64,000 nucleotides of DNA from Flavobacteriales bacterium (GTDB lineage: Bacteria > Bacteroidota > Bacteroidia > Flavobacteriales_D > Crocinitomicaceae): contig CANJSS010000001.1 in assembly GCA_947476955.1 (NCBI GenBank), forward strand, positions 1-64,000, read 5' to 3'. The notes under the pieces are model-generated. The model made no database searches. It was not told where the DNA came from and saw nothing but the letters and a program-made list of their open reading frames with translations. Each line of letters begins with the position of its first letter. The first letter of the stretch is position 1. The position numbers were made by a program, and so were the translations under genes. Positions 50,373 to 59,993 of the stretch are shown one piece after another.

Positions 50373-51254
50373 ATGAAAAATATTCTTGTCGCAGGAGGAA
50401 CTGGTTTAGTTGGTTCAACACTAGTTTCACTCTTAAAAGAGAAAGGCCACGCCGTTTCAGTTTTATCTCGCAATCCAAAAGGGGAAGGGCAATTTTTTTG
50501 GAATCCTTCTGAAGGAAAGATAGATGAAAGTATATTAAAGGAAGTGCAAGTTCTAATCAATTTGAGTGGCGCTGGAATTGCGGATAAACGTTGGTCAACT
50601 GCTAGAAAGGAAGAATTACACCAATCTCGCATTGGCACGAATACGTTTTTATTTCAAAAGGCAATAGAAATGCCAAATTTAGAACATTTTATTACCTCGT
50701 CCGGAATAAATGCATATGGATTTGAGGATCCAGAAAAATGTTTTGTTGAAGAAGATTTTTTTGGAAATGATTATATCTCACAATTGGTGAAAGATTGGGA
50801 AGAAAGTGCAGATCTATTCCAGGGTGTTTGCAAGGTCGCAAAGATTAGAACTGCTGTCGTGCTGGCAAAGGAAGGTGGCGCGTTACAGAAAATGTTGCCA
50901 ACTGTAAAATTTGGAATCGGTTCACATTTAGGAACTGGAGATCAAACGATGTGCTGGATCCATGCGGAGGATTTAGCGCGTTTATTTATGCATGTAATAG
51001 ATTTTCAACTAGAAGGAGCTTATAATGCGTTAGCGGGAACATCCAGCAATTTAGAATTTACAAAAAGTCTTGCTGAAGTCTTGCACAAGCCTTTTTGGTT
51101 TCCAGCAGTTCCAGCTTTCGTGATGCATTTACTTTTTGGAGAAATGTCAATTATCTTATTAAAAGGCTTGAAAGCCTCCAATGTCAAGATAAAATCAACG
51201 GGTTTTGAATTTCAATATACAGATTTGAAAGCAGCTCTTAAGTCAGTTGTCTAA
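50373..51254 (+). CDS. TIGR01777 family (SDR39U1/YfcH-like) NAD-dependent epimerase
   Basis: ILVAGGTGLVGSTLVSLLKEKGHAVSVLSRN, LINLSGAGIADKRWSTARKEELHQSRIGTN, FITSSGINAYG, MCWIHAEDLARLFMHVID. Confidence 0.95.
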   Translation: MKNILVAGGTGLVGSTLVSLLKEKGHAVSVLSRNPKGEGQFFWNPSEGKIDESILKEVQVLINLSGAGIADKRWSTARKEELHQSRIGTNTFLFQKAIEMPNLEHFITSSGINAYGFEDPEKCFVEEDFFGNDYISQLVKDWEESADLFQGVCKVAKIRTAVVLAKEGGALQKMLPTVKFGIGSHLGTGDQTMCWIHAEDLARLFMHVIDFQLEGAYNALAGTSSNLEFTKSLAEVLHKPFWFPAVPAFVMHLLFGEMSIILLKGLKASNVKIKSTGFEFQYTDLKAALKSVV

Positions 51255-51288
51255 GTAAACTTGTATACGTATTAATGATCCGGTGGAG

Positions 51289-52617
51289 TTAAAAGAATCT
51301 ATTGCGTTTTAAAATTCGATCAATCGGGATATAAATATTTCCGAAAATCTCATGTCTGCTCAAAGAATCTATAGTAAATTCTACTTTTGTTCCTTTTTGC
51401 GTCCAAATACCAGAATTGCGGGCATGGCTTTCCATTTTTGGCGTAAATTGACCGCTATGGAAAATGAAATAATCGTTCGTATTTCTCATTTTAAGTTGCG
51501 GAGAATATAAGAATCTGTATAGACCATCCTCTTTAGTAAGGATTCCTTTCGATAAAAGTTGGTTAATTAATTTTCTGCCATTTTTATTCACTGAAAACAG
51601 CACTGAAAACCCAGGGATTTTGACCTCTTTTTCTTTTACAACCTCACTTACATTAAAGTCTTCGTCTAAAACAGATTCAATGTAGGTTTCTTTTACGAGT
51701 TGGTAACCGCCTAATCGCATGGAAAGATCTCCCTCCCATGCCTCTAAAAATTCAACCGTTGGGAAGCTAACTTTCTTACCTGTTTTCACCAACCATTTAT
51801 ATAATGGGTCTTCTGGTGCATTCCGAAGTTTAGAAATGTTCAAATGAACATTCAGCATTTTATTGGTGAATTCGCCAGATTTAAAATTTAGGCCTTCCTT
51901 TTTCATGGAAACATTCAACGGATTTTTATTTCTTACGTATGCTAGTAAACTAAAACTTACAGAATCGCTGTCATGTGCAAATATTGCTGTTTTTACACCA
52001 TTTTCCTTTAATTTTCGCCAATTGGAATAGAGGACTAATTTCTCATCCTTGAATTGTTTTTCCTTTAAAAATTTCTTCCAGGCGGGGGAATAGTCACCAT
52101 ATTTTGCTTGCGTTACGCGCTTAAAAGCAGCATTGAAATTAGCGCCTTTATATATAAACAAATAATTATTGCTGTAGGTTAGATACCCATTTTCTTTTTT
52201 GATTTGAAACACATTCTGATTATTCATCATTGTGTCCTTTATATCGACAAACTTTCGCAATCGCTCAATACCTTCTAAAATCTTTGAGCTATCACTAACC
52301 TCAATAATTGCGCCCCAATTTCCAGTTTCATTGGCAAATAAATAAGCTGGGTTTTGTAAATTCAATCCATACATTTTTCCTTGACTCAGCAAGAATTCGT
52401 ATGAAAAAAGATCTCGAAAAGGTACTTTGTGGTAAAATAACATACCACTTGTTTCTCTAGCAACGTCTAGTATATAAGCGCGTCCAAGAAAATCCGCATC
52501 TGGCAATCTGTCCACAATTAGGGGAGCCTCGGTTTTTTTAAAAATATAAGGGCGTAAAACCAAAAATGCTGCTAAAGCAATTGCTAAAATAAAAATTAAG
52601 GTAATTTTTTTGAACAT
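51289..52617 (-). CDS. Hypothetical membrane-anchored extracytoplasmic protein (possibly distantly DUF4836-like)
   Basis: N-terminal TM ITLIFILAIALAAFLVLRPYIF; 442 aa; similar layout to the adjacent 52630-54516 product. Confidence 0.6.
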   Translation of the reverse strand: MFKKITLIFILAIALAAFLVLRPYIFKKTEAPLIVDRLPDADFLGRAYILDVARETSGMLFYHKVPFRDLFSYEFLLSQGKMYGLNLQNPAYLFANETGNWGAIIEVSDSSKILEGIERLRKFVDIKDTMMNNQNVFQIKKENGYLTYSNNYLFIYKGANFNAAFKRVTQAKYGDYSPAWKKFLKEKQFKDEKLVLYSNWRKLKENGVKTAIFAHDSDSVSFSLLAYVRNKNPLNVSMKKEGLNFKSGEFTNKMLNVHLNISKLRNAPEDPLYKWLVKTGKKVSFPTVEFLEAWEGDLSMRLGGYQLVKETYIESVLDEDFNVSEVVKEKEVKIPGFSVLFSVNKNGRKLINQLLSKGILTKEDGLYRFLYSPQLKMRNTNDYFIFHSGQFTPKMESHARNSGIWTQKGTKVEFTIDSLSRHEIFGNIYIPIDRILKRNRFF

Positions 52618-52629
52618 TTTTAGGGTGTT

Positions 52630-54516
52630 CTATTTTGAAATTACATAAACACTATTTAATAGATCCAGCAAGTATTTACCAGAATTATCATAAATTCCTT
52701 CGAAATTGTAAACCAGTTTAAAGTTGGTTTTTTCTGCAGTAGTTTTCGAACTTGTCAACTCCATTGTACCAGTCTTGCCGCGCATTGCGTCAATAATTGA
52801 ATTTTGTTCCGCATTGAAGAAGTCTCTTGGAAACCGCTCAATTGTTTGCGCCCAATCAATCATACCGTATACAAAACCACTTTTCTTTGATTTTTTGGAA
52901 TCTTTTTTAGATAATGCTTCTTTCCCGTATCCATTTGCATGATTTATAGCTAAGTCTTGGTCATTTGTAAAGATGAAGAGTCCGTTTTTATTTATCATAT
53001 ACAATGGTGCTGATTCTAGAATTGCATTTTCATAAACCCAATAATTTCCTTTATTCTCAAAGCGAGAAGTTAGACGGGATAGGTGTTTCAATACCTTTTC
53101 GGGAATATCTCCACGATCGGTTGTGAAACCAAGCGTAAAAATTGGCATGTCTTCTTCTGCTTCAGTTTCTTCTTCAATATAGTTGAACTCTTCATCATAG
53201 GTGAAGATTATTTTTTTGGTTTTAATTTTCTTTATACCATTAAACGTTCCAAACAAACTTCCTTTATATGTGCCGAACAGTGCATCCTTATTAAGGAATT
53301 CGTTTAACAATTCAATTGTAAGAACATTTGCAGACATTTGTGCATTGCGCTCATCCGTCAAAATCGGCATTATTATTTTATAGGCTTGTTCGTATGCCTC
53401 TCTCAAGTCAATATTGTACGTAAAATATGCTGTGTTATCGTTGTGAATATATTTCAAAATGTTTTTATCAAACTTCGAATCATTCATTTTTTCATAAATC
53501 GACCCTAATTCTTCCCCATAATGTGCTTCCATTAAAAACTCAACTGAATTTTCTTTCAATACTAGATCGCCAAGTAAAATATTTTCAGAATAAAGATTTT
53601 TTAAATCATCATACAAGGACGGAAACATAGTTTGAAAATACCAAAGTCCTTTTGCTTTCTCTAAATTTCTAGAATTATCTAGGTAAAAAATTCCTTCTGA
53701 TGCATGGGTCAATTGCTTTGCAAATCGAGGATCGAAGTCTGCCAGGCTTATTTTTTTAACCAGTAATTCATCACACAATGTTTTCAAGAATCCCATTTGC
53801 ATCTGCACTTGAACGCTATCGCGTAATTCGTAATAATTTTTTTGGTTGGGATCTTCATCAGCATCTGGAAAATCATAACTGGAAACAGGTTTATCTTCCT
53901 CTTCCATTTCTTCAAAAATCTCCTCCTCTAAAATCTCTTGGTAAGCAGAATCCGATTCCATTTCTTCCTCATAATCATACATGGTCCAAGGATCTTCATT
54001 CCCTCTTGCGTACCAAATAGAGTCCGTAACTTCATCCACTTTTTCCATGGTTGGTTCTACACGAATTAACAACGCAGAGTTGCCACGGATAATTAAATTG
54101 TTGAAATAAGAGCTGTAAAATTCAACATTTGGATAAGTGCTTTCAATTTTTTCGAAATCATCGAAAACTTGAAATAATTCTTCTTTATTTTTTATGCCGA
54201 AAGTGAATCCCGAAACTTCATAAGCATCCCCGCGGCCATAAAAAACATTTAATTTTTGGTTGAAATCAATACCGGAATCTTTCAATGTTTTTCCGGAGGT
54301 TGAACCGTCAAATAATTCTTGTTGCACTTCTTCCATGAATTCGTAACGCACCAAATCATCCATTGAAATTTTTTGTAACAAGGAAATATTGTTAATGCTG
54401 AATACGGTTACCGCATCTTTTGGAATCAAATCTTCTGATTGCTGTGCAAAAACCAAGTTGCCCAAAAATAGGCAGAAAACGAAGGAGTAAAATTTCATAG
54501 GAAAGCGTTCTATCAA
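52630..54516 (-). CDS. Hypothetical exported protein, DUF4836-like
   Basis: Signal peptide; EDLIPKDAVTVFSINNISLLQKISMDDLV; acidic EEEMESDSAYQEILEEEIFEEMEEEDK segment. Confidence 0.6.
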   Translation of the reverse strand: MIERFPMKFYSFVFCLFLGNLVFAQQSEDLIPKDAVTVFSINNISLLQKISMDDLVRYEFMEEVQQELFDGSTSGKTLKDSGIDFNQKLNVFYGRGDAYEVSGFTFGIKNKEELFQVFDDFEKIESTYPNVEFYSSYFNNLIIRGNSALLIRVEPTMEKVDEVTDSIWYARGNEDPWTMYDYEEEMESDSAYQEILEEEIFEEMEEEDKPVSSYDFPDADEDPNQKNYYELRDSVQVQMQMGFLKTLCDELLVKKISLADFDPRFAKQLTHASEGIFYLDNSRNLEKAKGLWYFQTMFPSLYDDLKNLYSENILLGDLVLKENSVEFLMEAHYGEELGSIYEKMNDSKFDKNILKYIHNDNTAYFTYNIDLREAYEQAYKIIMPILTDERNAQMSANVLTIELLNEFLNKDALFGTYKGSLFGTFNGIKKIKTKKIIFTYDEEFNYIEEETEAEEDMPIFTLGFTTDRGDIPEKVLKHLSRLTSRFENKGNYWVYENAILESAPLYMINKNGLFIFTNDQDLAINHANGYGKEALSKKDSKKSKKSGFVYGMIDWAQTIERFPRDFFNAEQNSIIDAMRGKTGTMELTSSKTTAEKTNFKLVYNFEGIYDNSGKYLLDLLNSVYVISK

Positions 54517-54557
54517 TTTATTAAAATTAATACTACAAAATTACAAAAATAAAGCCT

Positions 54558-55238
54558 CTAATTTTTGATTGGGGAAAGATAGATTGTATTTTGAAGAATA
54601 TTTGAATTTTGTGAAAGTGAGTAGGGATTTGTTCGAATCATAACTGCCAATTTATTTTTGGATAAAGTTGCACTTGGGTTATCAAATTTTTCTACCATAC
54701 GTTCGAATCTAGAAATAGAGGTATAATTTCCCGTTTTCAATAATTCAATGTCCTCCGTTTTTAATTCTTTCACTCTTGAAGTCGTAATATCTGGAATGGA
54801 GCGCACTATTTTTGTTCCATCCCAACTCAACCAATTATGTTCCAGATCAGGTATGTTTTTTTCTTTGCTAACTTCTTGAATAACTTCTTTAATTGCCGTT
54901 TGCAGCGCGGTCACACTAGCGAAGTCTAATTGGATTTTAAAAATAAAGTCTGTGAAGTTATAGTCAATAACGACTTGACTTATGCCTGTTTTTGCGTTTA
55001 ATTTGTTTTTGAAAGAAATGATTTCTGCTTCAATTTCTGCGATGGTTGGGACTTTTTTACCTTCTAAGCTATCCAAGGCCAAAATAGAATTAATTTTCAC
55101 CTTGTTGGAGCTCAAATTGATAGAGTATTTTAAGGTTCCACTTCCATCATTTTTTATTGTAATATCATCAATAATCTCAATGCACGAGGTGAATCCGAAA
55201 AGGACAAAAATCAAACTGAAATAAGCAAATGTTTTCAT
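54558..55238 (-). CDS. Putative lipoprotein
   Basis: Lipobox in MKTFAYFSLIFVLFGFTSC; 226 aa; same strand and close to the two DUF4836-like genes. Confidence 0.65.
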   Translation of the reverse strand: MKTFAYFSLIFVLFGFTSCIEIIDDITIKNDGSGTLKYSINLSSNKVKINSILALDSLEGKKVPTIAEIEAEIISFKNKLNAKTGISQVVIDYNFTDFIFKIQLDFASVTALQTAIKEVIQEVSKEKNIPDLEHNWLSWDGTKIVRSIPDITTSRVKELKTEDIELLKTGNYTSISRFERMVEKFDNPSATLSKNKLAVMIRTNPYSLSQNSNILQNTIYLSPIKN

Positions 55239-55374
55239 AAGTCAAAATTAAGCAATTCCCTGAAGTCAAAAACAGTACCATAAAATTATAAATTTGTCGA
55301 TAGATTGGATAGAACATAGAATATGCTGCACAACGTGAAAATAAAAATCCAATTCAAGTTTACCGAATTCTCTG

Positions 55375-55382
55375 TATATTTG
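55375..55382 (+). promoter_or_regulatory. Putative Bacteroidota -7 element upstream of the RidA gene
   Basis: TATATTTG matches TAnnTTTG about 18 nt upstream of the ATG. Confidence 0.35.
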
Positions 55383-55399
55383 CTAAAAATTTCATCTAT

Positions 55400-55834
55400 A
55401 TGTCAGATAATTCGCGTATTTCGACTGAAAGAGCTCCAAAACCAGTTGGTTTGTATCCACATGCAAGAAAAGTGGGAAACTTATTGTTTTTATCTGGAGT
55501 TGGACCACGTGTAGCAGGCTCAGACGCTACCGATTCGGAAGTTCCCGGACTTACATTAGATAAAAACGGAAATTTTATAGAATTTGATTTTGAGGCACAG
55601 TGCCGAAGTGTATTTGACAATGTTCGAGTTATTTTGGAAGCGTCTGGCTCGGGTTGGAATCAATTGGTAGATGTAACCGTATTTTTGGTAAACATGAAGC
55701 GCGATTTTCACACCTACAATCGCATTTATGCCGAATATTTCAAAGATAATTTACCATGTCGCACAACCGTAGAGATTAATTCCCTTCCAACCCCAATTGC
55801 AATTGAATTAAAATGTATAGCAACAATTGATTAA
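55400..55834 (+). CDS. RidA family protein (reactive intermediate/imine deaminase-like)
   Basis: PKPVGLYPHARKVGNLLFLSGVGPR, NVRVILEASGSGWNQLVDVTVFLVNMKRDFHTYN, CRTTVEINSLPTPIAIELKCIA. Confidence 0.93.
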   Translation: MSDNSRISTERAPKPVGLYPHARKVGNLLFLSGVGPRVAGSDATDSEVPGLTLDKNGNFIEFDFEAQCRSVFDNVRVILEASGSGWNQLVDVTVFLVNMKRDFHTYNRIYAEYFKDNLPCRTTVEINSLPTPIAIELKCIATID

Positions 55835-55837
55835 AAT

Positions 55838-56419
55838 ATGATAGGATTTATTATTCGCTGCATTTTAGCAGCATTAGCACTTTTCTTTAACGTTTATTTA
55901 TTTGTAAACGGAAACTGGGGATGGGGAATAACGTTTATTTTCGTTACGGCTTTAATTATTTTGTCCTTTTTCCGAAATGAAAACATGATTTTAGCTTTAA
56001 ATCAGATGCGTGTAGGAAATACAGATAAAGCAAAGAAGCATATCAATAAGATTACGCATCCAAATTTGTTGACGCGAAAGCAGCATGCGTATGTTTTGTT
56101 TCTACAAGCTGTAATGAATACGCAGGAATTTGGTTTTGCAAAGAGTGAGCAATATTTGCGCAAAGCCATTTCTTTAGGTTTACGAACCGGTCAAGATAAT
56201 GCTGTTGCAAGAATGCATTTGGCTGGAATTTGCGCTCAAACTGGCCGTAAGAGCGAAGCTGAAAAATTATTGGCAGAAGCAAAAAAATTAGATACAGGTG
56301 GGATGATGAAGGATCAAATCAATCAGATGTTGAACCAACTGAAAATGGCGCCTTCCAAAAATCAGATGCGTATGGCGCAAATGATGGGAGGACGCAAAAA
56401 AACTCCCCGCTCTCGTTAA
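55838..56419 (+). CDS. Membrane-anchored TPR-like protein
   Basis: Two N-terminal TM segments then TPR-like helices; final A of the TAA overlaps the next ATG (TAATG). Confidence 0.65.
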   Translation: MIGFIIRCILAALALFFNVYLFVNGNWGWGITFIFVTALIILSFFRNENMILALNQMRVGNTDKAKKHINKITHPNLLTRKQHAYVLFLQAVMNTQEFGFAKSEQYLRKAISLGLRTGQDNAVARMHLAGICAQTGRKSEAEKLLAEAKKLDTGGMMKDQINQMLNQLKMAPSKNQMRMAQMMGGRKKTPRSR

Positions 56420-57276
56420 TGGCAAGCAAAGAGGAAGATCGAATTTATACGCAGCCTTGGAAAGATTATGAATTAATGGACGCTGGAGGAGGAAAAAAAC
56501 TCGAGCGTTGGGGTTCAATTATCACTATTCGGCCAGAAGTGCAAGCATATTTCAAGACTGAAAAAACATTCAAAGAATGGGAACAATTTGCACATTGGGA
56601 ATTTGTTATAAAAAATAACCAATCCGGCACATGGAAACCGCTAAAAAAAGATATTCCGAAAGAATGGTCTATTGCATACAATTCATTGAAGTTTCAGTTG
56701 GAACTAACAAAATTTAAGCACGTAGGTTTATTTCCAGAACAGCGTGCCAATTGGGATTTTATTCAGAAAAACCTAGAACCAGAAGATAAGTTTCTGAATT
56801 TATTCGCTTACACTGGAGCTGCTTCATGCGCTGCTAAATCCGTAAAAGCGGAAGTTCTGCATGTGGATTCGGTTAAACAACTCGTTACTTGGGCCCGAAA
56901 AAACATGGAAGCCTCTGGTTTCGAAGACATAAAATGGGTTGTTGAGGACGCACTAAAATTTGCCGAAAGAGAGAAAAAACGAGGGAATAAATACCAAGGA
57001 ATTTTGATGGATCCACCAGCTTGGGGAATTGGAGCGAAAGGGGAGAAGTGGAAATTAGAAGATAAAATCGATGACTTATTGGCTACTGCTTCCTCATTGC
57101 TTGCTCGAAATGGATTTTTGTTGATGAATACCTACACGCCAACAATAGATTTTAGAACCATAGAGCGGTTAGCTAGAAAACACTTTCCAAAGAAAAAGTG
57201 GGAAGTAAAGGAATTGTGGATGAAAACCACCAGTGGGAAAGATCTTTATTTTGGGAATTTACTTCGTGTGACTTAA
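56419..57276 (+). CDS. Class I SAM-dependent (RlmI-like) methyltransferase
   Basis: FLNLFAYTGAASCAAKSVKAEVLHVDSVKQLVTWARKN, YQGILMDPPAWGIGAKGEKWK, NGFLLMNTYTPT. Confidence 0.9.
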   Translation: MASKEEDRIYTQPWKDYELMDAGGGKKLERWGSIITIRPEVQAYFKTEKTFKEWEQFAHWEFVIKNNQSGTWKPLKKDIPKEWSIAYNSLKFQLELTKFKHVGLFPEQRANWDFIQKNLEPEDKFLNLFAYTGAASCAAKSVKAEVLHVDSVKQLVTWARKNMEASGFEDIKWVVEDALKFAEREKKRGNKYQGILMDPPAWGIGAKGEKWKLEDKIDDLLATASSLLARNGFLLMNTYTPTIDFRTIERLARKHFPKKKWEVKELWMKTTSGKDLYFGNLLRVT

Positions 57277-58217
57277 TTATTATCAAAGTGTTCCAAAATT
57301 TTATCCGCTAAGACATTACTCAATTTAAAGTAACTTTCGGTTGTCCATCCTCCAACATGTGGCGTGAGTATTACATTATTAGAAGCTATTAAATACTTAA
57401 GTTCTTCCGGTATTTCTTTCTCATTAAATGCTTCGAAACTTGTCTTTTCATATTCTAGAACATCTAATCCAGCAGCTATTACTTTTCCTTCCTGCATGGC
57501 TTTAACAAGCGCAGCAGTTTCAACTATTTTCCCTCTAGAAAGGTTTAATAGGTAAACAGGTTTCTGCAAGTGTGCGAAAAATAAATTGTTTGCCATGAAG
57601 AGAGTTTCAGCGTTTTGAGGGACATGAAAACTGATAACGTCTGCGTTTTCCATTATCGCATTAAGTTTACATTCCATTACGTAATGATCCCCAAAATTCT
57701 GCTTGTATTTATCATAAGCAAGAATTTTCACATCAAATCCTCTAAGTTTTTTTGCAAATGCTTTTCCATTGTTTCCATATCCAATGATTCCGACGATTTT
57801 CCCATCCAGTTCGTTTCCGCGATTCCCTTCCCGATCCCATTTTCCATTGCGCACTTCCCGGTCTGCAGTATGCAATTTATTAAGCAAAGCCAACAACATA
57901 CCAAGTGCATGCTCTCCAACTGCGTTTCTATTTCCTTCTGGGGCGTTGAAAAGGACAATTTTTCTTTGAGCGCAATAGAGTTCATCAATATTCTCCATTC
58001 CGGCACCAGAACGCGCAATAAATTTTAGATGAACAGCATCTTTCAAAAAGGCCTCATTTAGCGTATATCTTGAGCGAATCACAATTCCATCTGCTTGACC
58101 AATTGCGCTTTTGCATGCGGCTTCAGAAAGCATAGATGAATCTATACATTCATAACCTTTCGCGGTTAATCTTTCTTTTAAGATTGGATGGACGGAGTCT
58201 AGAAAAATAATTTTCAT
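57273..58217 (-). CDS. D-isomer-specific 2-hydroxyacid / phosphoglycerate dehydrogenase
   Basis: ADGIVIRSRYTLNEAFL, LKFIARSGAGMENID, NAPEGNRNAVGEHALGMLLAL, GKIVGIIGYGNNGKAFAKKL, ILTPHVGGWT; ATG at 58217 (MKIIFLDS) preferred over ORF-track start 58232. Confidence 0.93.
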   Translation of the reverse strand: MKIIFLDSVHPILKERLTAKGYECIDSSMLSEAACKSAIGQADGIVIRSRYTLNEAFLKDAVHLKFIARSGAGMENIDELYCAQRKIVLFNAPEGNRNAVGEHALGMLLALLNKLHTADREVRNGKWDREGNRGNELDGKIVGIIGYGNNGKAFAKKLRGFDVKILAYDKYKQNFGDHYVMECKLNAIMENADVISFHVPQNAETLFMANNLFFAHLQKPVYLLNLSRGKIVETAALVKAMQEGKVIAAGLDVLEYEKTSFEAFNEKEIPEELKYLIASNNVILTPHVGGWTTESYFKLSNVLADKILEHFDNN

Positions 58218-58426
58218 ATTAAAACATATCAAGGCTTCGATTCAAATATACCAAAAATGAAGGATAGAACCGAAAAATGATCCTTATTAAGACACCCTTT
58301 TATTAAAATATTGGTTCGATTTTATTTCAATAATAATCTCTGAAATTCGTTAAAAACAGAAATTAATCTATTTGGCTTCTGATAGCATTGTTGCTGTGGA
58401 TATTTTTCGGAAAGGCAACTTACAAC

Positions 58427-58458
58427 AAAGGGGGATTACCTATTGGAAATCCCCCTTT
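58427..58458. terminator. Strong hairpin, probable terminator downstream of the PorP/SprF gene
   Basis: AAAGGGGGATT-acctattgga-AATCCCCCTTT, perfect 11-bp stem. Confidence 0.8.
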
Positions 58459-58496
58459 AATTTATTTTTATCGTACACTACTGAATCATCAAAAGA

Positions 58497-59975
58497 TTAT
58501 TTCAATTTAAGTATCCAAATTTTATCGTATTTCCCCTTAAGTTTCTGTTTTTCTGCATCTACTTCACTTTTGTTGGGAGAATAAAACACATACGCATTGC
58601 GAACATTTTTTGAAGTATTGAAAAGTAAGGCGGCATCCGACATTCCATTATTTATTAATTTGTCTTTGAAATTTAAAGCATTTTTTTCAACACCAAAAGA
58701 CCCTACTATCACATAATAACCTGCTGCTGGATATTGATTGTTTTCATCACTATAATTTGTTACGTCTCCTATTCTATATTTACCATCAGATGGTTGAGGT
58801 TTACCATTCGATGTTTGAGGTTTATAGCCAGCAGGCGTTGTTGCATTTTGTGTTTGAGCAATAATAACTTCTGCTTGGGTCTTTAAATCTGCACGAACAC
58901 TATCCATTTCCCTCAAAACCCTCTCATTTTCAGCTCTCACTATGGCAAGTTCTTTTGATATTGAATCTTGTTTTTCTTCCAAATAATATATTTGTTCTTC
59001 CTGTTCTTCTTTGGCCTGCACCAAGTCTTCAACACGAATATTCATATCGTCGTTCCATTGCTTTTGTTTTTTAAGATTTTCTCCGAATTTATAACCTAAA
59101 ATAAATTCAGAGGAGAATTTACTATATGCATTTACTTGAGATAAAATAAAATCGTGCGCGTAACCAAAAGTGAAATTTCTGTGTCGAATTCCCGCACTAA
59201 CAGCAACAGCATAAGAATTATGATAAGTAACGCCAATCCAACCCGCTTTTTTACCGTCTAAAACAGCGCTGAAATCATATTGAATTGGTGTTCCTTTTGT
59301 TGCACGGACCATAACCATCGGATAAAATGTTACACCTTTGGTTTCGTTTAAAACAAATTCATATTTTACGGTTGAACGAATATGTCTTTGGTTATTGATG
59401 GAAAATTGGTCACCTGTTGAAGAATTGAACGTTGGTTGGCTATTCACTAATTGTGGCAATGCGAATCCTAATTGAAATTTATTTAGGTTTAATGCCAACC
59501 CGAAATCCAAGTTAAAAACGGTCTGACTTTGACGAGGGCCAAAAAGTATTTGATCATTTTGGTCAACAACTTGCGCTTTATCAAAATCAATTCTGTTGTT
59601 TTGAAGTCCCATAGCTAAACCAAATCGCAAATTACTTTTCTCATTGAACTTTACTCTATAGGCATAATTCGCCATAAAACTTGTTCGTGCAAGTATATCT
59701 GTAACATCATTTAGAATTGTTAAGCCAATGCCATTTTTTCCATCTCCAATTTGATTATCAATTGAAAAGTAGCTTGTTTGTGGCCCGCCTTGCACTCCTA
59801 CATATTGACTTCTATGGGATAAAAATGCTTGTCCGTATTCGGATATCCCTGTCATTGCTGGGTTTATCGTAATCATATTTGCATGATATTGACTACTAAA
59901 TGGCACTTGTTGAGCGCTCACTTTAGTTAAACTAATAGTTAAGCAAATACTTAGAATAAGTTTTAGTGTATTCAT
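58497..59975 (-). CDS. PorP/SprF family T9SS membrane protein with coiled-coil linker and C-terminal SPOR-like domain
   Basis: PFSSQYHANMITINPAMTGISEYGQAFLSHRSQYVGVQGGPQTSYFSID; coiled coil VEDLVQAKEEQEEQIYYLEEKQDSISKELA; C-terminal YYVIVGSFGVEKNALNFKDKLINNGMSDAALL. Confidence 0.92.
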   Translation of the reverse strand: MNTLKLILSICLTISLTKVSAQQVPFSSQYHANMITINPAMTGISEYGQAFLSHRSQYVGVQGGPQTSYFSIDNQIGDGKNGIGLTILNDVTDILARTSFMANYAYRVKFNEKSNLRFGLAMGLQNNRIDFDKAQVVDQNDQILFGPRQSQTVFNLDFGLALNLNKFQLGFALPQLVNSQPTFNSSTGDQFSINNQRHIRSTVKYEFVLNETKGVTFYPMVMVRATKGTPIQYDFSAVLDGKKAGWIGVTYHNSYAVAVSAGIRHRNFTFGYAHDFILSQVNAYSKFSSEFILGYKFGENLKKQKQWNDDMNIRVEDLVQAKEEQEEQIYYLEEKQDSISKELAIVRAENERVLREMDSVRADLKTQAEVIIAQTQNATTPAGYKPQTSNGKPQPSDGKYRIGDVTNYSDENNQYPAAGYYVIVGSFGVEKNALNFKDKLINNGMSDAALLFNTSKNVRNAYVFYSPNKSEVDAEKQKLKGKYDKIWILKLK

Positions 59976-59993
59976 ATTTCTTTCTAATTTGTA

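Noticed and set aside
57615-58028. 137-aa ORF opposite the 2-hydroxyacid dehydrogenase
   Set aside because: Shadow ORF antisense to a clear CDS.
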